Of a DNA stretch of 14,689 nucleotides, positions 1 through 6,132 are shown piece by piece. The stretch comes from an uncultured Hyphomicrobiales bacterium (GTDB taxonomy: Bacteria; Pseudomonadota; Alphaproteobacteria; Rhizobiales; Beijerinckiaceae). Where the stretch lies: positions 1-14,689 of the forward strand of contig CAIWVR010000107.1 of assembly GCA_903916165.1 (NCBI GenBank). Reading direction: 5' to 3'. How positions within the stretch are numbered: the first letter of the stretch is position 1; every line of letters starts with the position of its first letter. Position numbers and translations under genes: made by a program. Below the pieces are notes generated by a model that did not search any database, was not told the DNA's origin, and saw only the letters and a list, made by a program, of their open reading frames with translations.

Positions 1-291
1 GACGCCGATGATCAGCGGTGCCATGGTCATGCGCCTGCGCTCGGCCGCGATCCGCGAGGGCTCGACACCCGGCTCCCTGGCGGCGAAGGCGGCCGCCAGA
101 ATGTCCCCGGCCCGTTCGCGCGCCTCGCCCTGGAAGACGATAAAGCGCCAGGGCACCAGCTTGCCATGATCGGGCACCCGCGCGGCGAGGCGCAGCAGGC
201 GCTCCAGCTCGGCGGGCGTGGGCCCCGGCCCCGCAAGCGCGACCGGTGCCACGGAGCGACGCGTCTCGAGCAGGTGAATCATGTCAGTCAT
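1..291 (-). CDS. Nitroreductase family protein, N-terminal 97 residues (3' end cut by window edge)
   Basis: Read on the minus strand from the ATG at 291, the frame is open to base 1 and gives 97 residues starting MTDMIHLLETRRSVAPVALA. The RRS at residues 11-13 followed by ARVPDHGKLVPWRFIVF (about 37-53) is the FMN-binding start of the nitroreductase superfamily: the paired Arg and Ser contact FMN, and the P-D-H-G-K-L-x-P-W-R stretch resembles the YdjA/RutE-like branch. Family members are cytoplasmic FMN enzymes that use NAD(P)H to reduce nitro or enone compounds; the substrate cannot be told. A second possible start is Met4. An AAGGTG lies about 14 bases upstream of the first ATG. The gene diverges from the secreted-protein gene at 445, so the 153-bp gap should hold both promoters. 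The C-terminal half lies outside the window. Confidence 0.88.
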   Translation of the reverse strand, partial: MTDMIHLLETRRSVAPVALAGPGPTPAELERLLRLAARVPDHGKLVPWRFIVFQGEARERAGDILAAAFAAREPGVEPSRIAAERRRMTMAPLIIGV

Positions 292-444
292 GGTGCGTCC
301 GTTTCACCTTCGAGCCAATGGTCCAGCCCGTCAGGGCGCGCCACATCGTGAGGTTTTGGCAAGTTCCGCAAGCAACCGCAAGCCGCGCGCATCCCCTCGC
401 TCCCGCTTTGACGCGGGCTGCGCTTTGCGGCACAAGTCGGGGCC

Positions 445-1452
445 ATGACGATGCCCCTTCGCGCCGGTCTTCTCGTGCCGGCTCTCTTCTGTGCGATTCT
501 TGGTTGCGCGTCCGCTTGGGCGCAGGCGACACCCGGCCGCGCGCCCGAGGGTGCAGCACCATCCCTTTTCGCACCCTCCACGCCGTCGCCCGCCCGGCCA
601 CCGGAGCAGAATGACGGCACGCCGCTGCAGGACGGCACCGGCCGGCTGTTCCTGTCGGCCAATTATGGTGGCCCGTCGACCACTGCGGTCCGCGGTGTGC
701 TCTGGCGCGTGTACCAGCAGAATGCCGAAAACGGCATTCATGCCCTCATTGCCGAAACGACGGACATGACGCCTGCACTCACCCTGCCAGACGGCGACTA
801 TGTCGTGCACGCAGCCTTTGGACTGGCAGCGGCCATGCGGCGGGTGACGATCAACAGCAATAGTGTCACCGAGAAAATCGCGCTCAACGCCGGGGCGCTG
901 CGGATCGCGGGCCTGCTGGGCGACACGCCACTCCAGCCCAACCGGCTCAAGATCGACATCTATGTGCCCGAGCGCACCGGACAGCCCGAAAAGCTCATCG
1001 CCGCAAATGTGAAGTCCGGCGACCTGGTGCGCCTGCCCGAAGGCAATTACCGCGTCGTCTCGACCTTTCTCGACCTCAACGTCTCACCCTCGGCCACGCC
1101 GACGATCCCGGGACTGCCCGCCAATGCCACCAATTCCGTAATCAACGCGGAGGTGCGGATCGATGCCGGCAAGCTGACCGACGCGACCATGCGCCATCGT
1201 GCGTCCAACATCACATTGAAGCTGGTCAACAGCATGGGCGGCGATGCCCTGGCCAACACGTCCTTTACCGTATTGACACCGGGCGGCGACGTGATCCGCG
1301 AAATGATCGGTGCCTTTCCGCGCCTCCTGCTGGCGGAAGGCGAATATTTCGTGATTGCGCGCCGCGACGGCAAGACGCATCAGATGACGATCAAGGTGCC
1401 ATCCAATGCCGATCGCGAGATCGAGGTGATGGCCAATGGATCGGGAGGCTAG
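445..1452 (+). CDS. Secreted protein with three similar beta-type modules, function unknown
   Basis: This 335-residue protein has a clear export signal: MTMPLR, a hydrophobic core at about residues 7-22, and an AWA-QA signal peptidase I site near residue 26. I-L-G-C at 18-21 could be read as a weak lipobox, but Leu at the -2 position argues against it. A Pro/Ala-rich linker (28-60) follows. The mature part holds a recurring motif: LPDGDYVV (114-121), LPEGNYRVV (197-205) and LAEGEYFVIA (296-305). Each lies in beta-rich sequence about 80-100 residues from the next. The L-x-x-G-x-Y-x-V pattern resembles the end strand of carboxypeptidase-regulatory or Ig-like modules, so I infer a periplasmic or surface protein with three beta-sandwich domains. 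No catalytic motif is visible. It ends 2 bases before the next gene, so co-translation is likely. I do not recognise a named family. Confidence 0.85.
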   Translation: MTMPLRAGLLVPALFCAILGCASAWAQATPGRAPEGAAPSLFAPSTPSPARPPEQNDGTPLQDGTGRLFLSANYGGPSTTAVRGVLWRVYQQNAENGIHALIAETTDMTPALTLPDGDYVVHAAFGLAAAMRRVTINSNSVTEKIALNAGALRIAGLLGDTPLQPNRLKIDIYVPERTGQPEKLIAANVKSGDLVRLPEGNYRVVSTFLDLNVSPSATPTIPGLPANATNSVINAEVRIDAGKLTDATMRHRASNITLKLVNSMGGDALANTSFTVLTPGGDVIREMIGAFPRLLLAEGEYFVIARRDGKTHQMTIKVPSNADREIEVMANGSGG

Positions 1453-1454
1453 GC

Positions 1455-1691
1455 ATGCAGACCTTCTTCGTCGAAATCAAATGCGCGCTCGGGCGCACCT
1501 ATGAAGTGGCCAGCGCGCTCGCCGAAGCGGAGATCGCCTCCGAAATTTATTCCATCGCCGGAAATTATGACATTCTGGCCAAGTTCTACGTCGACAAGGA
1601 GGCCGACATCGGTCATTTCGTCGGCGAGAAGGTGCAGATCATCCCCGGCATCGTCGACACGCGCACGATCATCACGTTCAAGGCGTTTTGA
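1455..1691 (+). CDS. Stand-alone Lrp/AsnC ligand-binding (RAM) domain protein
   Basis: The 78 residues form one RAM domain, the effector-binding and oligomerising half of Lrp/AsnC regulators. Signs are the beta-alpha-beta-beta-alpha-beta order, FFVEIKCALGRTYEVASALA at the start, the hallmark G-x-Y-D-I-L (GNYDIL, 36-41), and PGIVDTRTIITF near the end (64-75). The usual N-terminal helix-turn-helix is absent, and nothing upstream could encode it: only 2 bases separate this ATG from the preceding stop. Proteins of this kind (SMAU/RAM-only) are known to form decamers that bind amino acids or modulate full-length Lrp proteins. The ligand and partner here are unknown. It sits second in a three-gene cluster, 15 bases before the next start. 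Confidence 0.9.
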   Translation: MQTFFVEIKCALGRTYEVASALAEAEIASEIYSIAGNYDILAKFYVDKEADIGHFVGEKVQIIPGIVDTRTIITFKAF

Positions 1692-1706
1692 AAAAGGAAG
1701 AGTGAA

Positions 1707-2195
1707 GTGACCGAAGCCGAAACTCTCCAAGACAAGGCCCTTCTGGACGAGGCCTTTCTGGACGACCGCATGTTCCTGCTTGCCGTCTATCCGGCGCGCC
1801 TCGCCAAGGACGCGGAAGAAAATCACCAGACAGCGATCTTCTACGACCAGACGCCGGAAAATGGCCTGTGGACCGTCCTCACCTTCCGCAATGTGGCTGA
1901 CTATCCGCTCGTCGGCGTCGCGCATTTCGAGCGCGAGGACCATGCGCGTGCCTATAAGGCGGGCCTTGAGCCCTCGATCCCGCTGACGAGCCTCGGCGGC
2001 CAGTCGCCCAAGACCGTGATGACGCCGGATGATTTCGCGGCCTGGAAGGAAGAACGCGGGTTTGTCGATTTCCATCCCGACAACGCCCCGCGCCTGGTGG
2101 GCACCGACCGCGCCGAAATCGTGATGCAGACGAAAGAACAGTTCATCGCGGGGCTGCAGCAGGTCGCGAGCGTGCTGAAGGGTCCAGGGGCCTAG
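1707..2195 (+). CDS. Conserved-looking hypothetical protein, 162 residues
   Basis: I do not recognise this family. The start chosen is GTG at 1707, because a good Shine-Dalgarno (AAGGAAG, 1695-1701) lies 5 bases upstream and no better start is nearby. The product is acidic at its N-terminus (MTEAETLQDK, then ALLDEAFLDD), soluble, and lacks a signal peptide or membrane segment. The sequence looks like one alpha/beta domain with conserved-looking aromatic patches (TAIFYDQTPENGLWTVLTF, about 42-60; ERGFVDFHP, about 115-123). No catalytic motif is evident. Codon use matches its neighbours. It is the last gene of the cluster begun at 445, and a perfect 24-bp palindrome 14 bases after its stop probably ends or trims the transcript. 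Confidence 0.8.
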   Translation: MTEAETLQDKALLDEAFLDDRMFLLAVYPARLAKDAEENHQTAIFYDQTPENGLWTVLTFRNVADYPLVGVAHFEREDHARAYKAGLEPSIPLTSLGGQSPKTVMTPDDFAAWKEERGFVDFHPDNAPRLVGTDRAEIVMQTKEQFIAGLQQVASVLKGPGA

Positions 2196-2209
2196 GAGGA
2201 TATGAGCAG

Positions 2210-2358
2210 CCCTCTCCCGCGCGCGGGAGAGGGTGGCATGCGAAGCATGACGGGTGAGGGCAGCGCCGCTGCGCCATCCTTTCAGAATCTTCAGCCATTG
2301 AACCGCCCTCATCCGTCACGCGAGGCGTGACACCTTCTCCCGCCAGCGCAGGAGAAGG
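2210..2358. repeat. Composite intergenic inverted repeat, copy A
   Basis: Two copies of one module lie in opposite orientation around a 45-bp spacer (2261-2305). The left module (2210-2260) opens with a perfect 24-bp palindrome (2210-2233, CCCTCTCCC...GGGAGAGGG), continues with a small hairpin (GGCATGCGAAGCATGA) and ends CGGGTGAGGG. The right module (2306-2358) is its inverse: CCCTCATCCG, a GTCACG/CGTGAC hairpin, then CCTTCTCC...GGAGAAGG. A second copy with the same layout lies at 5484-5620. This is the architecture of REP/BIME-type or MITE-like elements. Here it lies between convergent genes, where it could act as a bidirectional terminator or stabilise mRNA ends. Confidence 0.85.
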
Positions 2359-2367
2359 ACGTGCCGA

Positions 2368-2435
2368 GTCATTGCAAGCGCTCCACTAGACACCGAAGAC
2401 TCGGGACTGGATTGCTTCGCTGCGCTCGCAATGAC
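2368..2435. repeat. Second intergenic repeat with GTCATTGC terminal inverted repeats
   Basis: GTCATTGCAAGCG (2368-2380) and CGCTCGCAATGAC (2423-2435) are inverted copies differing at one of 13 positions. The inner right arm (GGATTGCTTCGCTGCGCTCG, 2409-2428) belongs to a repeat I recall as widespread in intergenic regions of alphaproteobacteria and other bacteria. The element lies directly beside composite repeat A and ends 5 bases before the brnA stop codon. It carries no coding sequence. Whether it marks a past insertion that brought in brnTA cannot be decided from one window. Confidence 0.7.
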
Positions 2436-2440
2436 GGCTG

Positions 2441-2707
2441 CTATTGAGCTGCCTTCGGTGCCAATTCCCGCTCGAGCGCGCGGCGGATCAGACGCTGATA
2501 GGGGATGCCCTCCGCAGCCGCCTTTGCCCGCGCGGCGTCGAGCAATGACTTTGGCAGTCGCATGTTCACACGCTCTGTCTTCGGCTGAAGCTCGAAATGC
2601 ACGCGTTGGAAACCGGACCAGTCATATTCGGTCAAGTCTGCGTTCGCGACGAAGTCTTCAGCCTCCTCATCGCTCCTCAGAACGGGAAATTGCTTCAGCT
2701 TTTTCAT
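2441..2707 (-). CDS. brnA: BrnA-type antitoxin, CopG/ribbon-helix-helix-like
   Basis: This 88-residue protein starts MKKLKQFPVLRSDEEAEDFV and has the usual layout of the CopG-type antitoxins that accompany BrnT. An acidic N-terminal half with L-T-E-Y-D-W (25-30) is expected to wrap the toxin. A C-terminal ribbon-helix-helix follows: RVNMRLPKSLLDAARAKAAA (46-65), then PYQRLIRRALEREL (69-82). The ATG at 2707 is supported by a strong AGGAGG 9 bases upstream, inside the end of brnT. Its first 41 bases overlap the toxin gene, which couples the two. By analogy with known BrnTA systems, BrnA neutralises BrnT and represses the shared promoter. The stop lies next to an intergenic repeat. Confidence 0.88.
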   Translation of the reverse strand: MKKLKQFPVLRSDEEAEDFVANADLTEYDWSGFQRVHFELQPKTERVNMRLPKSLLDAARAKAAAEGIPYQRLIRRALERELAPKAAQ

Positions 2708-2978
2708 AAAGGGCGACCTCCTTTGAATGCATGTAACGCGCACTGATGGGCCTGATGACGTCCTCAGTGCCACGGCTTCTGATCGTGAAAACCACGAACA
2801 CAGCACGTCCGGATGCCGCACGCCCCACCGCGTGAAACCGCGCCTCCACCAACGAATGACGCAGGTCGCCCATAACGATGGGGTCGGCGACCAACGCCTG
2901 TTCGATTTCTTCCAGATCCACGCCGTGCTTGCGGCATTTTTCCGAGTTGCCAAAATCCCAGTCGAAAACGTAACGCAT
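2667..2978 (-). CDS. brnT: BrnT family toxin (DUF497 ribonuclease)
   Basis: The product of 103 residues matches the BrnT/DUF497 pattern: a start with F-x-W-D (VFDWDFGNSEKCRKHGVDLE, residues 4-23), a central EARFHAVGRAASGRAVFVVF (45-64), and IRPISARYMHSKE (75-87), whose I-R-x-I-S-A-R is the family signature. BrnT is an RNase with a RelE-like fold that stops growth by cutting RNA. I chose the ATG at 2978 rather than one eight codons upstream: the family starts near this point and an AGG-rich site (TTAGGTAGG) lies just before it. The C-terminal tail (YEKAEAISRSEER) extends a little past the usual end and overlaps brnA by 41 bases. Toxin-first order is normal for BrnTA. Confidence 0.9.
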   Translation of the reverse strand: MRYVFDWDFGNSEKCRKHGVDLEEIEQALVADPIVMGDLRHSLVEARFHAVGRAASGRAVFVVFTIRSRGTEDVIRPISARYMHSKEVALYEKAEAISRSEER

Positions 2979-2990
2979 CAGCCTACCTAA

Positions 2991-3014
2991 ATGTACATAC
3001 AAATGTCAATACAT
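2991..3014 (-). promoter_or_regulatory. Probable brnTA promoter/operator with two ATGT...ACAT palindromes
   Basis: Just upstream of brnT lie ATGTACAT (2991-2998) and ATGT-CAAT-ACAT (3003-3014), two related inverted elements. Such short paired sites suit a ribbon-helix-helix repressor like BrnA. A TTGACA (minus strand, 3009-3004) falls inside the second palindrome, but no good -10 lies 17 bases further on. A TATACT (3035-3030) may be the actual -10 of an upstream promoter. Operator function is inferred. Confidence 0.45.
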
Positions 3015-3044
3015 ACCCAAAACGGGTAGAGTATAACCTGAGCC

Positions 3045-3079
3045 AAAAAACAAAAAAACGCCACCCTCGCGGATGACGC
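3045..3079 (-). terminator. Rho-independent terminator of thrS
   Basis: On the minus strand, 30 bases after the thrS stop, GCGTCATCC-GCGA-GGGTGGCGT can fold into a 9-bp stem with some G-U pairs and a GCGA tetraloop. It is followed directly by a T-rich tract (TTTTTTTGTTTTTT, 3058-3045). This separates thrS from brnTA. Confidence 0.85.
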
Positions 3080-3108
3080 TCTCAATCATCTTGCCTTGGC
3101 AGAGCAAA

Positions 3109-5049
3109 CTACCCCGCCCGCTTCACATCCGGCGCAACCGCCTCATCCGCCAGCGTGCGCAGCGCCTCATCCAGCGTCATCGACGTCTGCGCCTGCGACC
3201 CGAGACGGCGGATCGAGACCGTCTGCTCCGCGGCTTCCTTGCGGCCCACGACCATCAGCACCGGGATCTTGGCGAGCGAATGTTCGCGCACCTTGTAGTT
3301 GATCTTCTCGTTGCGCAGGTCGCCCTCGACCCGCAGGCCCCTCTTGCGGGCGGCCGCAATGATCTCCAGCGCGTAATCATCGGCGTCCTGCGTGATCGTG
3401 CAGACCGTGATCTGCTGTGGCGACAGCCACAGCGGCAGATGGCCGGCGTAATGCTCGATCAGGATGCCGGTGAATCGTTCCAGAGACCCGAACATCGCGC
3501 GGTGGATCATCACCGGCGTCGTCTTCTCGCTGTCGGCGGCGATATAGAAAGCCCCGAAGCGGGTCGGCAGGTTGAAATCGACCTGCGTCGTGCCGCACTG
3601 CCATTCGCGCCCAATCGCGTCACGCAAGGTATATTCGAGTTTCGGACCGTAGAAAGCGCCCTCGCCCGGGTTGATGCCGATCTTGATGCCGCTCTCGCCG
3701 ACCTTGTCGAGCACGCGCGACAGCGCGGCTTCCGCCTTGTCCCAGACATCATCGGAGCCGACGCGCTTTTCAGGACGCGTCGAGAGCTTCAGCACGATGT
3801 CGGTGAAGCCGAAGTCTTCGTAGATCGACATGATGAGATCGTTGATCTCCATCGCCTCGTCCATGATCTGCTCTTCGGTGCAGAAAATATGCGCATCATC
3901 CTGCGTGAACGCGCGCACGCGCATCACGCCATGCAGCGCGCCCGAGGGTTCATAGCGATGCACTGTGCCAAATTCCGCGATCTTCAGCGGCAGGTCGCGA
4001 TAGGATTTCAGCCCGTTCTTGAAGATCTGCACGTGACCCGGGCAGTTCATCGGCTTCAGCGCGAAGACGCGATCATCCTCGGTCTGGGTGATGAACATGT
4101 TTTCACGATAGGTCTGCCAATGGCCGGAGGTTTCCCACAGCGCGCGGTCGAGCACCTGCGGCGTATTCACTTCCGTATAGCCTGCCGCCTGCTGGCGACG
4201 GCGCATGTAGTTGATGAGCGTCTGGAACAAGGTCCAGCCCTTGGCGTGCCAGAAGACCGTGCCCGGACCTTCCTCCTGGAAATGGAAGAGATCCATTTCG
4301 CGCGCGAGGCGGCGATGATCGCGGCGCTCGGCTTCCTCGATCTGCTTCAGATAAGCGTCGAGATCTTCCTGGCGTGCGAAGGCGGTCGCATAGATGCGCG
4401 ACAGCATGGGCTTGGTTGAGTCGCCACGCCAATAGGCACCAGCCACCTTCATCAGCTTGAAGGCCGAGCCGATCTTGCCTGTCGATGTCATATGCGGGCC
4501 GCGACACAGGTCGAGCCAGTCGCCCTGCCTGTAGATCTTCAGGTCCTGGTCAGCGGGGATCGTCTCGACGAGTTCGACCTTGAAGGCCTCGCCCGCCTTT
4601 TCGAAATGCGAGATGGCCTCGGCGCGCGACCAGACTTCACGCACGAAGGGCGCGTCCTTGGCGATGATCTCGCGCATCTTCGTCTCGATCGCGTCAAACT
4701 CTTCGGGCGTGAAGGGCTGATCCTTGCGATAGAAATCATAATAGAAGCCATTGTCGATCACCGGCCCGATCGTGACCTGCGTGCCGGGATAGAGCGTCTG
4801 CACGGCTTCTGCGAGCACATGCGCGCAATCGTGCCGGATCAGCTCCAGCGCGCGGGGATCGTCGCGGTTGATGAAGTCGATACGGGCATCGCGCTCGATC
4901 TTGTCGGCCAGATCGACCACCGCGCCATCGAGCGCCATTGCGATGGTGCGCTTGGCGAGAGAGGGCGAAATCGATTTGGCGATGTCGAGGCCGGTGGCAC
5001 CGGCGGGGAACGCGCGCTGCGCGCCGTCCGGGAAAGTCACGGAAATCAT
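3109..5049 (-). CDS. thrS: Threonyl-tRNA synthetase
   Basis: Full-length class IIa threonyl-tRNA synthetase of 646 residues, which charges tRNA-Thr in the cytoplasm. Domains in order: TGS (1-62); editing/SAD domain (about 65-225) with H73-x3-H77 and C182-x3-H186, which clears mischarged Ser-tRNA; catalytic core (about 240-540) with zinc ligands C336 (MNCPGH), H387 (DDAHIF) and H516 (MIHRAMFGS), motif 2 around [20 protein letters not shown] (360-379) and motif 3 at GSLERF (521-526); and the anticodon-binding domain (about 545-646) with [11 protein letters not shown]. Start ATG at 5049 has AAGGAG 5 bases upstream. The 5' leader carries a hairpin resembling the tRNA-Thr anticodon arm (5071-5088). 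A possible -10 (TATACC, minus 5116-5111) would give a leader of about 55 nt. The terminator at 3045-3079 ends the unit. Confidence 0.99.
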   Translation of the reverse strand: MISVTFPDGAQRAFPAGATGLDIAKSISPSLAKRTIAMALDGAVVDLADKIERDARIDFINRDDPRALELIRHDCAHVLAEAVQTLYPGTQVTIGPVIDNGFYYDFYRKDQPFTPEEFDAIETKMREIIAKDAPFVREVWSRAEAISHFEKAGEAFKVELVETIPADQDLKIYRQGDWLDLCRGPHMTSTGKIGSAFKLMKVAGAYWRGDSTKPMLSRIYATAFARQEDLDAYLKQIEEAERRDHRRLAREMDLFHFQEEGPGTVFWHAKGWTLFQTLINYMRRRQQAAGYTEVNTPQVLDRALWETSGHWQTYRENMFITQTEDDRVFALKPMNCPGHVQIFKNGLKSYRDLPLKIAEFGTVHRYEPSGALHGVMRVRAFTQDDAHIFCTEEQIMDEAMEINDLIMSIYEDFGFTDIVLKLSTRPEKRVGSDDVWDKAEAALSRVLDKVGESGIKIGINPGEGAFYGPKLEYTLRDAIGREWQCGTTQVDFNLPTRFGAFYIAADSEKTTPVMIHRAMFGSLERFTGILIEHYAGHLPLWLSPQQITVCTITQDADDYALEIIAAARKRGLRVEGDLRNEKINYKVREHSLAKIPVLMVVGRKEAAEQTVSIRRLGSQAQTSMTLDEALRTLADEAVAPDVKRAG

Positions 5050-5070
5050 GTCGTCTCCTTGCTGCTCACT

Positions 5071-5088
5071 CGCCGATACGAGTCGGCG
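5071..5088 (-). promoter_or_regulatory. Candidate thrS translational operator: anticodon-arm-like hairpin
   Basis: In the thrS leader, CGCCGA-CUCGUA-UCGGCG forms a perfect 6-bp stem whose loop reads C-U-[C-G-U]-A. That equals positions 32-37 of a tRNA-Thr(CGU) anticodon loop, with U33 before the anticodon and A37 after it. The hairpin spans -22 to -39 from the start codon and ends 10 bases before the AAGGAG site (5060-5055). E. coli ThrRS represses its own translation by binding such a mimic at about this position. An alternative hairpin (ACUCG/CGAGU) overlaps it. Function here is inferred. Confidence 0.5.
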
Positions 5089-5194
5089 TAAGCGGTTTCA
5101 TCGAGCGCGCGGTATAACAGCCGACGCCCAAGGCGCAAAGACCGCTCGGGACCGCCCCTCTCCCGCCGGGCGCAAGGAGGACGGGTGCCCTACC

Positions 5195-5479
5195 CTAGTC
5201 CACCGCCTCGCACCGCCAGCGTGCAGACCGCCACGGCGTCAGCGGCGACGCCCCCTCCGGTAATCTGGTGGGTGCGGGGTCATACCCCGCCCCGCCCCAA
5301 GGATTGCAGCGACAGATGCGGGCGAGGCCCATCCAGCCGCCCATCCACAGGCCATGCGCCTGAATGGCGTCGTCCGTATATTCGGAACAGCTGGGCAGGT
5401 AGCGACATTGGCGCCCGATCAGCGACGACAGCGTGAGCTGGTAGGTTCGGATCGCCACATGGGCCAGTTGGCGGGGCAT
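5195..5479 (-). CDS. yidD: Membrane protein insertion efficiency factor YidD
   Basis: A 94-residue protein with the whole YidD signature: IRTYQLTLSSLIGRQCRYLP (10-29), the P-S-C-S-x-Y core at 29-34, HGLWMGGWMGLARICRCNPW (42-61), then GGAGYDP. The three conserved Cys-containing patches and the basic amphipathic N-terminus are typical. YidD is a small inner-membrane-associated protein that assists YidC-dependent insertion. I chose the ATG at 5479 because homology begins there. The frame stays open upstream, with ATGs at 5500, 5509 and 5644, but those residues are encoded by an intergenic repeat and look unnatural. No Shine-Dalgarno precedes 5479 or 5500, possibly because the repeat displaced the native leader. 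It lies between the Fe-S scaffold gene and thrS on the same strand. Confidence 0.93.
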   Translation of the reverse strand: MPRQLAHVAIRTYQLTLSSLIGRQCRYLPSCSEYTDDAIQAHGLWMGGWMGLARICRCNPWGGAGYDPAPTRLPEGASPLTPWRSARWRCEAVD

Positions 5480-5483
5480 ATTG

Positions 5484-5620
5484 GCGGGAGAGAGTGGCAT
5501 GCGCAGCATGACGGGTGAGGGCGGCGCAGTCCATGGCGCGCCGGGCGAAAGGCGATCGGCTGAACCGCCCTCATCCGTCCGGCTTTGCCGGCCACCTTCT
5601 CCCGCCGGAGCGGGAGAAGG
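5484..5620. repeat. Composite intergenic inverted repeat, copy B (left module truncated)
   Basis: Same layout as copy A: a left module remnant (5484-5521: GCGGGAGAGAGTGGCATGCG, then ...CATGACGGGTGAGGG), a 46-bp spacer (5522-5567) and an inverted right module (5568-5620: CCCTCATCCG, CCGGCTTTGCCGG hairpin, CCTTCTCCC...GGGAGAAGG). The right module is 53 bp, as in copy A. The outer arm of the left palindrome is missing exactly where the element meets yidD, 4 bases upstream of its ATG. It lies between the Fe-S scaffold stop (5644) and yidD, both on the minus strand. Confidence 0.85.
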
Positions 5621-5643
5621 ACGCCCACAATCCTCCGAACCCA

Positions 5644-6090
5644 TCAGGACGCCTTCGCCTGCGACCCGGCTTCAACCTTTTCCAGCGCCGCGACCACGGC
5701 GTCGAAGGTGAGCAGCGTGGAGGCATGCCGCGCCTTATAGTCGCGGACCGGCTCGAGCACGGCGACATCCGCCCATTTGCCGGACGGCGGGGCACCATTT
5801 TCTTTCAGCATCCGGCGGACCTGCTCGCGGACATCGCGCAATTCTTGCGCGCTCGAGCCCACGATATAACGCGCCATGATGGAGGAGGACGCCTGCCCCA
5901 GGGCGCAGGCCTTCACGTCATGCGCGAAATCGGACACCACCCCATCCGTCATGGAGAGGTCGACGGTTACCGTCGAGCCGCACAATTTGGAATGGGCTGT
6001 GGAGCTGGCGTCTGGAGCCGCGAGACGACCGAGCCGGGGAATATCGCCGGCGAGTTCCAGGATGCGACGGTTGTAAATATCGTTCAGCAT
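5644..6090 (-). CDS. NifU/IscU-like iron-sulfur cluster scaffold-type protein
   Basis: A 148-residue protein of the IscU/NifU-N fold: MLNDIYNRRILELAGDIPRL at the start, C37 in HSKLCGSTVTVDL, and C62 in DVKACALGQASSSIM, the counterpart of the IscU Y-G-C-G-S-A-I-A-S-S-S segment. Both cysteines align with IscU Cys37 and Cys63. The third ligand (IscU Cys106, in H-C-S) is replaced by Ala123 in the matching H-A-S of YKARHASTLLTF, and the IscU Asp39 position is Ser39. From memory this looks like a trait of an alphaproteobacterial subfamily rather than a mutation. It may bind a cluster differently or act as a carrier. ATG at 6090 was chosen because homology starts there. A perfect TATAAT (minus 6124-6119) lies 28 bases upstream. 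The gene diverges from folE. Confidence 0.88.
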   Translation of the reverse strand: MLNDIYNRRILELAGDIPRLGRLAAPDASSTAHSKLCGSTVTVDLSMTDGVVSDFAHDVKACALGQASSSIMARYIVGSSAQELRDVREQVRRMLKENGAPPSGKWADVAVLEPVRDYKARHASTLLTFDAVVAALEKVEAGSQAKAS

Positions 6091-6097
6091 GGGTGAC

Positions 6098-6126
6098 CTG
6101 ACAGAATGGGTTGCTGCCATTATATA
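6098..6126. promoter_or_regulatory. Overlapping divergent promoters for folE (+) and the Fe-S scaffold gene (-)
   Basis: On the plus strand CTGACA (6098-6103), a 17-bp spacer and TATATA (6121-6126) form a good sigma70-type promoter pointing at folE, with a predicted start near 6133. On the minus strand the same AT tract contains a perfect TATAAT (6124-6119), which would start the scaffold transcript near 6112. Its -35 is poor. The two -10 elements share bases, so RNA polymerase could probably serve only one direction at a time. Confidence 0.6.
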
Positions 6127-6132
6127 GGGACC

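Noticed and set aside
498..507. Lipobox I-L-G-C in the secreted protein
   Set aside because: Leu at -2 is unfavourable, and a good AWA-QA signal peptidase I site follows; a lipoprotein is possible but less likely.
3073..4419. A 448-codon open frame on the plus strand opposite thrS
   Set aside because: It is antisense to a certain thrS gene, is rich in Arg, His and Leu as expected of a mirror frame in GC-rich DNA, and shows no family motif.
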